Shown: one piece after another, positions 1-8,778 of the stretch
How the letters are laid out: every line of letters starts with the position of its first letter
How positions within the stretch are numbered: position 1 is the stretch's first letter
NCBI GenBank assembly: GCA_023412215.1
Contig: JAEYNX010000025.1
Span: 62,001-126,000, forward strand
Reading direction: 5' to 3'
Length of the DNA: 64,000 nucleotides
From: Bacillota bacterium
GTDB lineage: Bacteria > Bacillota > Clostridia > Oscillospirales > Ruminococcaceae
Notes under the pieces: generated by a model
The model's input: the letters and a program-made list of their open reading frames with translations, nothing else
What the model was told of the DNA's origin: nothing
Database searches by the model: none
Translations under genes and position numbers: made by a program

Positions 1-1
1 C

Positions 2-133
2 ACCGACGAGGTGCGTGAGATACTCGAAGCGGAGGGGCGCATCTACACCCAGATCAAGATAGACGAGATCACCAACCTTGGGGCGGTTAAGATAAGGCTG
101 CGCAGCCTGTTTGCCGCAACCCATGAACAATAA
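2..133 (+). CDS. C-terminal end of a dehydratase-activase-like protein (partial)
   Basis: Only the last 43 codons are present; the gene starts before the window and stops at TAA 131-133. The tail reads GRIYTQIKIDEI followed by NLGAVKIRLRSL. From memory this resembles the C-terminus of large BcrAD/BadFG-type 2-hydroxyacyl-CoA dehydratase activase proteins of Clostridia. The dehydratase-like gene 78 bases downstream on the same strand supports that reading and suggests one operon. The family name is inference from a short tail. Confidence 0.6.
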   Translation, partial: TDEVREILEAEGRIYTQIKIDEITNLGAVKIRLRSLFAATHEQ

Positions 134-211
134 CAGGTTTTAAGCTTTACCCAAAATCCAGATTAATAATGGCCCACAACACCCCCGGGCCGGAAAGGCA
201 AGACCAGTTAT

Positions 212-1543
212 ATGAGCGAATTAAAACAGGATAAAAGCGGGCGTTTGCTCTTTACCAAGGAGATGCGCAAAAACTATACTATCTTAATACCGATGATGGC
301 GCCTATACATTTTACGCTGATCAAGAATGTACTGCATAACAGCGGTTACAACGTTGAGCTTTTGACCAACACCGGCCCCGATGTGGTGCTGCAGGGCTTA
401 AAGTATGTACATAACGATACCTGCTACCCCGCCCTGCTTGTAATCGGCCAGATGATAGATGCGTTAAACAGCGGAAAGTACGACCTTGACCGTACGGCAC
501 TGATTATCACCCAGACGGGCGGCGGATGCCGCGCTTCAAACTACATCCACCTGCTGCGCAAGGCCTTGAAGAAAGCAGGTTACGGCAACATTCCCGTGGT
601 ATCGTTAAACCTTTCCGGCCTTGAAAAAAACAGCGGTTTTAAATTGACACTGCCCATGATACGCAAGATGATTGCTTCGCTGATCTATGGTGACGCGCTG
701 ATGCTTTTGAGCAACCAGATACGCCCTTATGAGCTTAACCACGGTGAAAGCGACCGACTTGTGGAAAGCTGGATAGCTACCCTCACCGAGCAATACAACC
801 ATGGCAAGGGTCTGAGCGTTCGCCATCTCAAGGAGAATCTTGACCAGATTGCCGGTGAATTTGCCGAGATTCCCGCCACCAAACGCCCCATCGTAAAGGT
901 TGGCGTTGTGGGCGAGATTTATGTGAAGTACTCAAGCCTTGGCAACAACAGTCTGGAAGCCTTTTTGGCGGAGCAGGACTGCGAGGTGATGGTGCCGGGC
1001 ATCCTGGGCTTCATCCTGTTTAAAACCGATAACCGTTTGGAAGATATCAGCCTGTATGGCGGAAACCGTCTGAAATACAAGGTAGTGAAAATTTTTATGG
1101 ACTACCTTGTGAGGATGGAAACCGTATTCATCGACGCAATCAAGAAATACCCGCAGTTTCTGCCCCCTTCCTCCTACGCGCACACCAAATCTCTGGTAGA
1201 CGGCGTAATCGGTTACGGCAGCAAGATGGGTGAAGGCTGGCTGCTCACCGCCGAGATGCTGGAGCTGGTGGAGCTTGGGTATGAAAACATCGTGTGCACA
1301 CAGCCTTTCGGCTGCCTGCCCAACCATATCTGCGGCAAGGGTATGATCCGCAATATCAAGGAAATCGACGACCGGGCCAATATCGTGCCGATAGACTACG
1401 ACCCCAGCGCCACGCGCGTGAATCAGGAAAACCGCATCAAGCTCATGCTGGCGGTCGCCCGTGAAAAGCTGGCACAGGTTGCCGAGACAGAGGTCATTCT
1501 CCCGCAGCCTGCCGCCCCAAAAGAGATGGCCGCGGCGTTATAA
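212..1543 (+). CDS. 2-hydroxyacyl-CoA dehydratase-like protein (DUF2229/HgdB-type)
   Basis: A 443-residue soluble protein. It has cysteine motifs expected of a [4Fe-4S] dehydratase component: NDTCYPALL near residue 70, TQTGGGCRASNY near 105, and a late TQPFGCLPNHICGKG near 370. Members of this family sit beside an ATP-dependent activase that injects an electron into the dehydratase. Here the activase-like tail lies just upstream, so the pair probably forms one operon. Some members lack a known substrate, and nothing here identifies one. The start is the ATG at 212, preceded by a weak GGAAAGG. A weak hairpin at 1592-1625 follows. Confidence 0.75.
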   Translation: MSELKQDKSGRLLFTKEMRKNYTILIPMMAPIHFTLIKNVLHNSGYNVELLTNTGPDVVLQGLKYVHNDTCYPALLVIGQMIDALNSGKYDLDRTALIITQTGGGCRASNYIHLLRKALKKAGYGNIPVVSLNLSGLEKNSGFKLTLPMIRKMIASLIYGDALMLLSNQIRPYELNHGESDRLVESWIATLTEQYNHGKGLSVRHLKENLDQIAGEFAEIPATKRPIVKVGVVGEIYVKYSSLGNNSLEAFLAEQDCEVMVPGILGFILFKTDNRLEDISLYGGNRLKYKVVKIFMDYLVRMETVFIDAIKKYPQFLPPSSYAHTKSLVDGVIGYGSKMGEGWLLTAEMLELVELGYENIVCTQPFGCLPNHICGKGMIRNIKEIDDRANIVPIDYDPSATRVNQENRIKLMLAVAREKLAQVAETEVILPQPAAPKEMAAAL

Positions 1544-1591
1544 TACTGTTTCTTCTGAAAAACCCAAAATTAGTATAATAACATTAAAATC

Positions 1592-1627
1592 ATACGCAGG
1601 TCTGCTTGATAGCCGGCTTGCGTATTT
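1592..1627 (+). terminator. Possible weak terminator
   Basis: ATACGCA at 1592-1598 pairs with TGCGTAT at 1619-1625 around an imperfect GGTC/GCCGGC interior, followed by a short TTT. It lies between the dehydratase-like gene and the next membrane protein. The U-tract is poor, so it may be leaky. Confidence 0.35.
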
Positions 1628-1646
1628 ACATAAGGACTGAACGAAA

Positions 1647-2465
1647 TTGTTTCTGACAATTTGCAGGCTGTTTCTCTATTTTATACTGTACAGCTTTACC
1701 GGATGGGTTTGCGAGACCATCTATTGCTCCGCGATTGAACGCCGGTTTGTAAACCGTGGCTTTTTAACGGGGCCGCTCTGCCCTGTGTACGGCTTCGGCG
1801 CGCTCGCCGTCATAAACCTTCTCTCCCCGCTGAAGGATAATATCCCATTGCTGTTTTTAGCGGGAATGGCGGTGACCACGCTGCTGGAATACATCACCGC
1901 CTACCTGCTTGAAAGACTGTTTAACATGAAGTGGTGGGATTACAGCAATTTTAAGTTGAACCTCCACGGCAGGGTGTGCCTGTTAAACTCGCTGGAGTTC
2001 GGTGTACTGTCGGTAGCCGCTGTAAAGCTGCTGCATCCGCTTGTGATACGTTGGGTGGATAGGCTCTCTCCTGCGGCTGTCGTATGGATTGCGTGCATAC
2101 TCACCGCTATCATCCTCGCCGACTGCACCGTAACAGTACACACCATCTCGCAGTTTAACGGCAGGCTTAAACAGCTCACGGCGCTTTTGGAGGAGGTCAA
2201 GGATAAGACCGAGGGCTACAAGGTGCTGGTACAGCAAGGGATTGCGCAAAGGTTAGAGCAGCTAAAGGAGCATGAAGGAGAGCGTTTTACAGACGCTATG
2301 GAAGCACTAGAGCGGCTTAAGACACGGCTGGATGTGTTGGAATCGAAAAACCGGGTGCTGCTGCGCAGGCTGCTCGCCGCCTTCCCGCACATGACATCGG
2401 TAAAGCACCAGCCTATGCTCGAACGTGTGCGGCTAGCCATCAAAAAGCGAAAAGAGAAGCCGTAG
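1647..2465 (+). CDS. CmpB-type membrane protein (putative ABC transporter permease)
   Basis: A 272-residue protein with about five hydrophobic segments in its first 165 residues and a charged, coiled-coil-like C-terminal third rich in E, K, L and R. The N-terminal pattern LYSFTGWVCETIYCS with RGFLTGPLCPVYGFGA is typical of the ABC_trans_CmpB family (PF06541), whose transport role has not been shown. The start is TTG 1647, with AAGGA at 1632-1636. The gene stands alone between a weak terminator and the mrp promoter. Confidence 0.75.
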   Translation: MFLTICRLFLYFILYSFTGWVCETIYCSAIERRFVNRGFLTGPLCPVYGFGALAVINLLSPLKDNIPLLFLAGMAVTTLLEYITAYLLERLFNMKWWDYSNFKLNLHGRVCLLNSLEFGVLSVAAVKLLHPLVIRWVDRLSPAAVVWIACILTAIILADCTVTVHTISQFNGRLKQLTALLEEVKDKTEGYKVLVQQGIAQRLEQLKEHEGERFTDAMEALERLKTRLDVLESKNRVLLRRLLAAFPHMTSVKHQPMLERVRLAIKKRKEKP

Positions 2466-2504
2466 CATCGTTTGTTTGCGCGTTTTCTGTGTATACTAAT
2501 TTAG

Positions 2505-2533
2505 TTGACAAACCCCACAGGCAGAATTATACT
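2505..2533 (+). promoter_or_regulatory. Sigma-A-type promoter of the Mrp gene
   Basis: TTGACA at 2505-2510 and TATACT at 2528-2533 are separated by exactly 17 bases. Transcription would start near 2540, giving an untranslated leader of about 125 bases before the chosen ATG at 2665. Confidence 0.7.
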
Positions 2534-2664
2534 GATTTTATACTATATTAGAGTAGTATCGGTTGAAAGGGGAACCCTTTCAGCCACAGGGAAAGTTGAA
2601 TGGCATTGCATCACGGTTTTATCCTTTACGGTATAAAACCCAAAGAAAGGACTTGGATATTCGA

Positions 2665-3507
2665 ATGAGCGAAAACTGTACCCATGATTGTTCCAGCTGT
2701 GGCGAGGAGTGTGCTTCGCGTCAGGTGAACCCGCAGGACATGATCGAGCCTGCGCATTCCATGAGCAACATAAAAAAGGTCATCGGTGTGGTGAGTGGCA
2801 AGGGCGGCGTAGGCAAATCGCTGGTAACCTCGATGCTGGCTGTGCTGTTCAACCGCAGGGGCTATAAAACGGCGGTACTGGATGCCGATGTTACCGGCCC
2901 TTCCATACCTAAGATATTCGGTATTCACACCGGCATTACCACCAACGAGTGGGGTATGCTGCCTGCCAAAAGCAAAACGGGCATTGAGATTATGTCGGTA
3001 AACCTGCTGCTCGAAAACGAGAACGCCCCCGTTATCTGGCGCGGGCCCGTAATCGCGGGCGCGGTGAAGCAGTTCTGGACGGACGTTATCTGGTCGGATG
3101 TAGACTATATGTTTGTGGATATGCCTCCGGGAACCGGCGACGTACCGCTGACGGTATTCCAGTCACTGCCCGTGGACGGAATTGTCATCGTTACCTCCCC
3201 GCAGGAGCTGGTGTCGATGATCGTCGCCAAGGCCGTAAACATGGCCAAGATGATGAACATCCCGATACTCGGCATCGTTGAGAATATGAGCTACTTTAAA
3301 TGCCCCGACTGCGGAAAGGTGACCAGCATCTTCGGCGAAAGCCGCATCGACGCGGTTGCCGAGGAAAACGGTACCAGGGTTCTCGGCAAGCTGCCCATCA
3401 ATCCGGAGCTGGCCCGTCAGTGCGACGATGGCGTCCTTGAGCTGTTTGAGGGTGACTGGCTGAACAAAGGCACGGATGATATTGAAAAGGCCGTTGCGAT
3501 TCAATAA
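2665..3507 (+). CDS. mrp: Mrp/NBP35-family Fe-S cluster carrier ATPase
   Basis: A 280-residue cytoplasmic P-loop ATPase of the Mrp/Nbp35 family, which binds and transfers [4Fe-4S] clusters. The deviant Walker A GVVSGKGGVGKS lies near residue 40, FVDMPPGTGD forms the switch/Walker B region, and a CPDCG pair near residue 215 is the usual bridging cysteine motif. The N-terminus is unusually Cys-rich (CTHDCSSCGEEC), as in NBP35-like members, and may hold a second cluster. ATG 2665 was chosen because AAAGGA lies upstream. A longer in-frame TTG at 2563 lacks a ribosome site. A strong hairpin follows at 3528. Confidence 0.88.
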   Translation: MSENCTHDCSSCGEECASRQVNPQDMIEPAHSMSNIKKVIGVVSGKGGVGKSLVTSMLAVLFNRRGYKTAVLDADVTGPSIPKIFGIHTGITTNEWGMLPAKSKTGIEIMSVNLLLENENAPVIWRGPVIAGAVKQFWTDVIWSDVDYMFVDMPPGTGDVPLTVFQSLPVDGIVIVTSPQELVSMIVAKAVNMAKMMNIPILGIVENMSYFKCPDCGKVTSIFGESRIDAVAEENGTRVLGKLPINPELARQCDDGVLELFEGDWLNKGTDDIEKAVAIQ

Positions 3508-3527
3508 AATTTAAAGCTACATTACAT

Positions 3528-3560
3528 CAGCGCCCGTGAAGGCTCACGGGCGCTGATTAT
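3528..3560. terminator. Intrinsic terminator between convergent genes
   Basis: A perfect 12-bp stem: CAGCGCCCGTGA at 3528-3539, loop AGGC, TCACGGGCGCTG at 3544-3555, followed by ATTATTTA. It separates mrp from the convergent AraC gene and probably serves mrp. Confidence 0.8.
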
Positions 3561-3584
3561 TTAGTACTATAACCATGATGCAAA

Positions 3585-4478
3585 TTACTCCTCTATATGA
3601 ATCTTTCGGTACTCTGAGGGCGTATAGGATAGCTCTCGTTTAAACTCCTTGGTAAAGTGGCTTTGATCATTGAAACCGGTGCGTTCACTGATCTCGCTGA
3701 TGTTAAGACTGGTATCCCTGAGCATGGTCGCCGCCATAGAGAGGCGCACATGACGAAGGTACTTCCCCACCGACTGCCCAGTGTCATGCTTAAAGCCCGC
3801 GAGCAGCGTGGTACGGTTGGTATGAAAACGTTCCGCCAGATGCTCCAGGGTCAATTTTTGGTCATAGGAGGCCTGTATGTAATAGAGGACATCGGTTGTT
3901 AACTGCGAATAGTCTTCCATCAGCGCGGTGTACTGCGGGTAATGCACATTAGGCTGAGAGATACTAAAGAGCAGTTCAAACAGGTACGAGCGGCTCCTGC
4001 ACGGCCAAAATTGATTATCCTGAAGAATGATCTGGTCAAAGATGATACGCAGTTTTTGCTCAAAGATAGAAGCCTCCAGTTTATCGAGGCGAATCATCTT
4101 TTTGTTCTCATCCACATTATGCAAAAACGGATACAGATAGAAGATATCCTGATAATCCGTTTCGTTTTCAACCGTCGCCGTTTGGATATTATCAAAATTA
4201 AAACGGTAGTTAATCACAGCCGGAATAAACTTCATCATCCAGCCCTCTTCCGGCAGGTGAACCGAAGAAAAACGGTCAAGCTCACTCAAACAGATCACAT
4301 GCGTGCCCATGAGTATGTATTCTTTCTCGTTAAGCATAAAACGGCTGACGCCGTCGCCCGTAAATATAATCCGAAAGCACTCTTCCCTTTCGGTAAAGGC
4401 CATGCCCTTGATGCGGGAAAGATTAAGTGGATGTATATAGGTGGGGTAAAAATTTACGCCAATTGTATAATAATCCAT
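3585..4478 (-). CDS. AraC-family transcriptional regulator
   Basis: A 297-residue regulator. The C-terminal ~100 residues carry two helix-turn-helix units typical of AraC/XylS: LAERFHTNRTTLLAGFK and the family signature ISERTGFNDQSHFTKEFK, then TPSEYR. The N-terminal ~180 residues would be the ligand/cupin-like sensing part and show no recognisable signature. No target can be named: the neighbours are mrp (convergent) and, leftward, a tRNA and an ABC exporter. The upstream 80 bases are A/T-rich and hold no clear operator. Confidence 0.88.
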   Translation of the reverse strand: MDYYTIGVNFYPTYIHPLNLSRIKGMAFTEREECFRIIFTGDGVSRFMLNEKEYILMGTHVICLSELDRFSSVHLPEEGWMMKFIPAVINYRFNFDNIQTATVENETDYQDIFYLYPFLHNVDENKKMIRLDKLEASIFEQKLRIIFDQIILQDNQFWPCRSRSYLFELLFSISQPNVHYPQYTALMEDYSQLTTDVLYYIQASYDQKLTLEHLAERFHTNRTTLLAGFKHDTGQSVGKYLRHVRLSMAATMLRDTSLNISEISERTGFNDQSHFTKEFKRELSYTPSEYRKIHIEE

Positions 4479-4553
4479 AATTACACCCGAAGATCGTCAA
4501 TATTTTATAAATTATAACAAATTGCGGGTGAATTGTAAAGTACAAGCCGATAT

Positions 4554-4667
4554 TTACTTATATTTGTGGGTATTTGTAATTCTGTAAACGGTCATTACTT
4601 TTTCCGGCAAATCGTCTTTGGAGACAACCAGCTTGTTTTCAACCTCGGTAATCTCGCCGTAACCTCC
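4554..4667 (-). other. Decayed coding remnant
   Basis: One frame is open for 37 codons and ends KVMTVYRITNTHKYK then TAA (4554-4556), preceded by YGEITEVENKLVVSKDDLP. It has no ATG, GTG or TTG at its 5' end and is preceded directly by a stop. The composition looks like real protein (charged, no low complexity) and an AAGGAGG lies at its 5' edge. It is probably the surviving tail of a lost gene. The family is not recognised. Confidence 0.3.
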
Positions 4668-4848
4668 TTATTTTCTCGTTATCAGTGCTATTGCCATGTG
4701 AAAGGCTCTCAGTCTGACAGTTCATATTTCTTGTGACAGCTAATCTTAAATAATTGTTTCGGGTAAAAGAAAAACCACCTATCAAACAAACAGAGTTCAT
4801 CGATAGATGGTGTAAATTTGGTGGAGCAAAAGAGAACTTATAAGAACA

Positions 4849-4883
4849 AGAGCCAGACGAACAATTGGTGTTCGTCTGGCTCT
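4849..4883 (-). terminator. Terminator downstream of tRNA-Ala
   Basis: A 14-bp perfect stem pairs 4849-4862 (AGAGCCAGACGAAC) with 4870-4883 around a 7-base loop. It lies immediately downstream of the encoded CCA of tRNA-Ala on the minus strand. The following minus-strand sequence is only moderately T-rich. Confidence 0.65.
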
Positions 4884-4887
4884 CTTT

Positions 4888-4963
<76 letters not shown>

Positions 4964-5092
4964 AAGCTTTCGTGCAACGCTTATTAGTATACTAAATTCT
5001 CTCTCTTTCGTCAATACCTTTTTTACAAAAAAAATTAGGCCCTCGTAAAAATACGAGAGCCTAAAAATATTCCGAGAGCGTGCCGTTTTCTG

Positions 5093-7339
5093 TTATTCCG
5101 TTCCCGCCTTCAAGGCCTCGCTCATGGGTATGCGCGCTACCTTTTTCCTGCACATCAATTTCGCAAACTCAAAGGTAACCATCACAACGACAAAGCCGAG
5201 CAGCATATACCCGATGTTCAGCTTAACCGGCAGTACAATCTGCAGGCTTTCGGCCAAAGAGCCGTAAAACGCCCCTACGGTTCCCATCAGGGCAGGGATG
5301 CCGAGCAGATAGCCCACTACTAAAATAAGGGTATTGCTGTTTAATATCAGCCGACTGATCTCTTTTTTCTTATATCCGAACACCTTCATCAGCGAGATGC
5401 TGATGCGGCTTTCATCCACCACAAGGCCGGTAACGATATAGAGGATAATCAACCCGAGCACAAAGGCGGCAGAAATCAAGGTATAAATCATGAGGCCCAT
5501 TTGATTGATCAGCATGCCGAACCCCGAAATGATGGCGTCAATGGATTTGGTGCTCTGAATCTCACCCGGCGTAAAGGTCATTGATTCGTCGCTCCAGATA
5601 CCGATATACGCGTCCGCCGGCAGCCCAAACTCAGCATTGAACTGATTAAGCGGCATAAAAAGGAACTCCCCCGCGTAGGTATCGGCTATTTTCCCTATGG
5701 TAAAGGTGTGTTCCTTCCCGTCTTCCGTATCAAACACCGTCACGCTCTCGCCCTCGTTCATGCCCAGCTTTTGCGCCAATGGCGCTGTAACGATTGCCTG
5801 TTCGGGCTTGAGCGCCCGCCCGGACACATCCTTTAACTTGATTCTCTCTGTGTCGGGCAGAATGCCGGTAACATAAAAGCTGATGTCCTCATTCTCCGCA
5901 AGGCTTACGTATCTCGCACCGAACTGCTCGGTTCCCGTCGGCGGGATTCCGGCCTTTTCGGAGGTAAAAACATACTCGTACTTCAGGTTGTACAGCTCCT
6001 TGATGCCCTCGTTGAGCATATAGTCAACGGAGCTTTTCATCGTCAGACCATACAAGATAAGCATCGTGGCGACAACGACCCCGAACAGCAGAAAGATGCT
6101 TCTGGATAGACTGCGCACCTGTTCCCTGATTTGAAATTTCGTGCTGAATTTAAACCGCTCAAGCCGCAGCTTCCGCTCTATAAAATTCGCCTTGTTTCGC
6201 TCTTCTCCGCCCTTCATGAGGGTTGCCGGGGACGTTTTTAGAATCTTGCCGATAATACCCCATGTAACGCCGCAGAGGATGACAATCGGAACCAGAACAG
6301 CGAAAACAATCAGCCATGGATTCAGTACCGTTTCATAAACCGGCATCGGTAAAGCGGTCAGCATAAAGCGAAACATACTGTCCGTCAATAACAGCCCTAA
6401 GACAGAGCCGATTACCGAGCCTGTTACAGACACCAAAAGCGGAAACATCAGGTAATGACGGCGCAGCTCCCGCCTTCTGTAGCCCTGCGCATACAATGTC
6501 CCGATGATGACGGAGTCACTCTTGATGGTGCGCCACATCAGCATTCCAAGCAGGATACAGGTGAGCGCGAGCATGGCAAACGGCATAGCGGCGCTCATCG
6601 TGGATAACACACCGACCTCCATAGGAACATAGGAGACATTTACCTTCTTCTCGATGCTCTGCCAGCTGGTAATGTGAACATCCTGTGCGCGCAGCGCGTT
6701 CTTCGCCGCTGCCTCCTGTGCTTTGATATTTTCTCGCCCGTCAAAACGGATGGCATAAACCCTATTGTGATCCGGCAGAGACTCAAAATCCGCTTTACCG
6801 ACAACGCCCACGCCAAAGGTTGTGGGGTCGTTCATCATCGCTTCTTTGGATTTGATGATATAGATGAAGTTCGGCAGAAAAGCATACCCCGAAACGGTGA
6901 ATTTTTTGCCTGCGACAGTGATGCTATCGCCGATGGCATAGCCGTTTGTCCCAGCAAACAAGCGGTCCAGCATGATCTCCGAAGCTCCGGGCAGGTTACC
7001 CTCCTGTACGGCGGGAATGTTGACGGTGTCCATCAGTGAAAATACCCGCAGGGTCTGGCCGGGCGATACCTCGCAGTCCGCCGTGCCGCCAAGCTCAACC
7101 TTCGCGTCCAGCTGTTCGCCGAGAGCAGTGGCGTCAATCTCGGTATTGGTGGAAAATTCGGCGTCGGACAAAACGTTTTGCGTAGAAAATACCGAAAACG
7201 TATTGTTTAAGTTACCCGACGTTACGTTCAGCATGACGAACATCATGCTGCTGATCATCAATAAAAGCATGGAGCCTATGTAGCGCGATTTATGCTCGAG
7301 CATAGTTCGCATTACTTTTTTAAACAGCGTCATTACCAC
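5093..7339 (-). CDS. FtsX-type ABC transporter permease
   Basis: A 748-residue membrane protein. It has an N-terminal transmembrane helix, a long extracytoplasmic domain (about residues 40-240), then an FtsX-type block with three helices near 250-370. A second extracytoplasmic domain and a C-terminal block of three to four helices follow (about 620-740). This duplicated MacB/FtsX layout is typical of Firmicutes exporters for antimicrobial peptides or lipids. It overlaps the upstream ATPase gene by 7 bases, so the two form one transporter. Control is probably by the TetR gene two places upstream. The substrate is unknown. Confidence 0.87.
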   Translation of the reverse strand: MVMTLFKKVMRTMLEHKSRYIGSMLLLMISSMMFVMLNVTSGNLNNTFSVFSTQNVLSDAEFSTNTEIDATALGEQLDAKVELGGTADCEVSPGQTLRVFSLMDTVNIPAVQEGNLPGASEIMLDRLFAGTNGYAIGDSITVAGKKFTVSGYAFLPNFIYIIKSKEAMMNDPTTFGVGVVGKADFESLPDHNRVYAIRFDGRENIKAQEAAAKNALRAQDVHITSWQSIEKKVNVSYVPMEVGVLSTMSAAMPFAMLALTCILLGMLMWRTIKSDSVIIGTLYAQGYRRRELRRHYLMFPLLVSVTGSVIGSVLGLLLTDSMFRFMLTALPMPVYETVLNPWLIVFAVLVPIVILCGVTWGIIGKILKTSPATLMKGGEERNKANFIERKLRLERFKFSTKFQIREQVRSLSRSIFLLFGVVVATMLILYGLTMKSSVDYMLNEGIKELYNLKYEYVFTSEKAGIPPTGTEQFGARYVSLAENEDISFYVTGILPDTERIKLKDVSGRALKPEQAIVTAPLAQKLGMNEGESVTVFDTEDGKEHTFTIGKIADTYAGEFLFMPLNQFNAEFGLPADAYIGIWSDESMTFTPGEIQSTKSIDAIISGFGMLINQMGLMIYTLISAAFVLGLIILYIVTGLVVDESRISISLMKVFGYKKKEISRLILNSNTLILVVGYLLGIPALMGTVGAFYGSLAESLQIVLPVKLNIGYMLLGFVVVMVTFEFAKLMCRKKVARIPMSEALKAGTE

Positions 7340-8025
7340 TCGATCCTTTCCGCCGCGGCCGCTTGTTCATGCCGGATCGTTTCCACAATCTCTCCGCCGC
7401 GCAGCTTGTAAACCACGTTTGCCATATCGCCGATGGCGGTGTTATGGGTAATCATCAGGATGCTCGTACCAAACTCGCGGTTGACCTTTTGCAAAAGAGA
7501 AAGCACACCGCGGGATGTTTCATAATCCAACGCACCGGTCGGCTCGTCGCACAACAGCAGCTTCGGATTTTTGACAATGGCGCGGGCGATGGCTACGCGC
7601 TGCTGCTCGCCCCCCGAAAGCTCCCGCGGGAAGCTTCTTTTTTTCGCTTCCAGGCCGACTGCCTTCAGCACCGTATCCATATCCAACGGGGTTTTAGATA
7701 TATTCGAAACCACCTCGATGTTTTCCATAACGGTGAGATTCGGCACAAGATTATAAAACTGAAACACAAAACCGACCGAATCTCTGCGGTAATCTGTCAG
7801 TTTGTCGTCATTCAGTGCGGTCAGCTCCAACCCGTCTACCATGATGCTGCCGCTGTCCGCACGGTCAACACCTCCGATGATGTTCATCAGCGTGGATTTG
7901 CCGGAACCGGAGGGGCCGAGTATGACCCCTGTCTGCCCCTTTTCAAGCGTGAGGTCTACCCCTTTTAAGACTGTACTTTTGCCCGCATTATAGCTCTTTT
8001 TTACATTTTCAACCGCGATAAACAT
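7333..8025 (-). CDS. ABC transporter ATP-binding protein (LolD/MacB type)
   Basis: A 230-residue nucleotide-binding subunit. Walker A is GPSGSGKST (near residue 37), the Q-loop is in FVFQFYNLVPNLTV, the signature is LSGGEQQR, Walker B is LLLCDEPTGALD and the H-loop is MITHN. This MacB/LolD subclass normally pairs with an FtsX-type permease, and the permease gene overlaps its 3' end by 7 bases. It follows the tetR gene after 1 base, so regulator, ATPase and permease are almost certainly one transcript. Confidence 0.92.
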   Translation of the reverse strand: MFIAVENVKKSYNAGKSTVLKGVDLTLEKGQTGVILGPSGSGKSTLMNIIGGVDRADSGSIMVDGLELTALNDDKLTDYRRDSVGFVFQFYNLVPNLTVMENIEVVSNISKTPLDMDTVLKAVGLEAKKRSFPRELSGGEQQRVAIARAIVKNPKLLLCDEPTGALDYETSRGVLSLLQKVNREFGTSILMITHNTAIGDMANVVYKLRGGEIVETIRHEQAAAAERIEW

Positions 8026-8026
8026 T

Positions 8027-8662
8027 CTAACGCCCCATTCCCTCTTTTAATAATAAAACCATGTTTTTCATAAGTTCTTCCAGTTCACTGTATTGCTCCT
8101 GCGTAGGTTCCTGCTTAAAATCTTTGGCCTTTGCCATAATCTCCGCTGTGAATTTTTCCGTTACACCTTGAAAAAACAGTAAAAGGGTTTTGTCGGCTAA
8201 GTCGCTGCGAACGGTTCCCTTCTTTTTGCCGTTGGCAATCAGCCTTAACTCATAGTCCTCGCCGACCTGATATAGTGCCTTGTTTGCCTCCTGTGCTAGA
8301 CTGCCGTATCTGCCGGAGGTAACATCCATAGAAAACGCAACGAGCAGCGGCTCTTTCTTTAACATTTCAAACCGTTCGCGGCTCCCTGAAAGAAAGTAAT
8401 CATAAACATCCATCTCCTTGAGCGGAGTTTGCCTGTCTATAATCTTCATAAAATACTCCAGCGACCATGTAACAGAATATAAGAACAGTTCTTTTTTATC
8501 GTCAAAATATTGATAAAGGCTGCCCTTGGCAACTCCCGCACTCTGGGCAATGGCCTCTATCTTTGCCTTTTCAAAACCGTTCGCCTGAAATTCCTCAATG
8601 GCTGCCCGCATCACTCTTTCTTTCTTCTCATCCTCCAAGCGATTAAAGGTTCTTTTCGGCAA
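8027..8662 (-). CDS. TetR-family repressor of the ABC exporter
   Basis: A 211-residue regulator. The N-terminal HTH is typical of TetR: AAIEEFQANGFEKAKIEAIA then AGVAKGSLYQYFDDKKELF. The C-terminal domain would bind an unknown ligand. The start was set at TTG 8660-8662 because GGAGGG sits 7 bases upstream. An in-frame TTG/ATG at 8681 would place the initiation codon upstream of that ribosome site. A perfect 18-bp inverted repeat at 8685-8727 just upstream is the likely autoregulatory operator controlling tetR and the transporter together. Confidence 0.88.
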   Translation of the reverse strand: MPKRTFNRLEDEKKERVMRAAIEEFQANGFEKAKIEAIAQSAGVAKGSLYQYFDDKKELFLYSVTWSLEYFMKIIDRQTPLKEMDVYDYFLSGSRERFEMLKKEPLLVAFSMDVTSGRYGSLAQEANKALYQVGEDYELRLIANGKKKGTVRSDLADKTLLLFFQGVTEKFTAEIMAKAKDFKQEPTQEQYSELEELMKNMVLLLKEGMGR

Positions 8663-8684
8663 TGTATCTCCCTCCAACATCAAT

Positions 8685-8727
8685 AATGTGACCCATCAGT
8701 CACATTATATGACTGATGGGTCACATT
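8685..8727 (-). promoter_or_regulatory. TetR operator: perfect 18-bp inverted repeat
   Basis: The left arm AATGTGACCCATCAGTCA (8685-8702) and right arm TGACTGATGGGTCACATT (8710-8727) are exact reverse complements with a 7-base spacer. The site begins 22 bases upstream of the tetR TTG and would overlap its promoter. Position, symmetry and the adjacent tetR make it a strong operator candidate. Confidence 0.8.
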
Positions 8728-8778
8728 GTCAACAGGCTATGAGATAAAAACTATCACGCATCATATTGAAAGCAGGTA

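Noticed and set aside
4770..4830. Second tRNA-like hairpin next to tRNA-Ala
   Set aside because: Only a TTTGGTGGAG motif is shared with the tRNA 3' flank. No cloverleaf can be formed.
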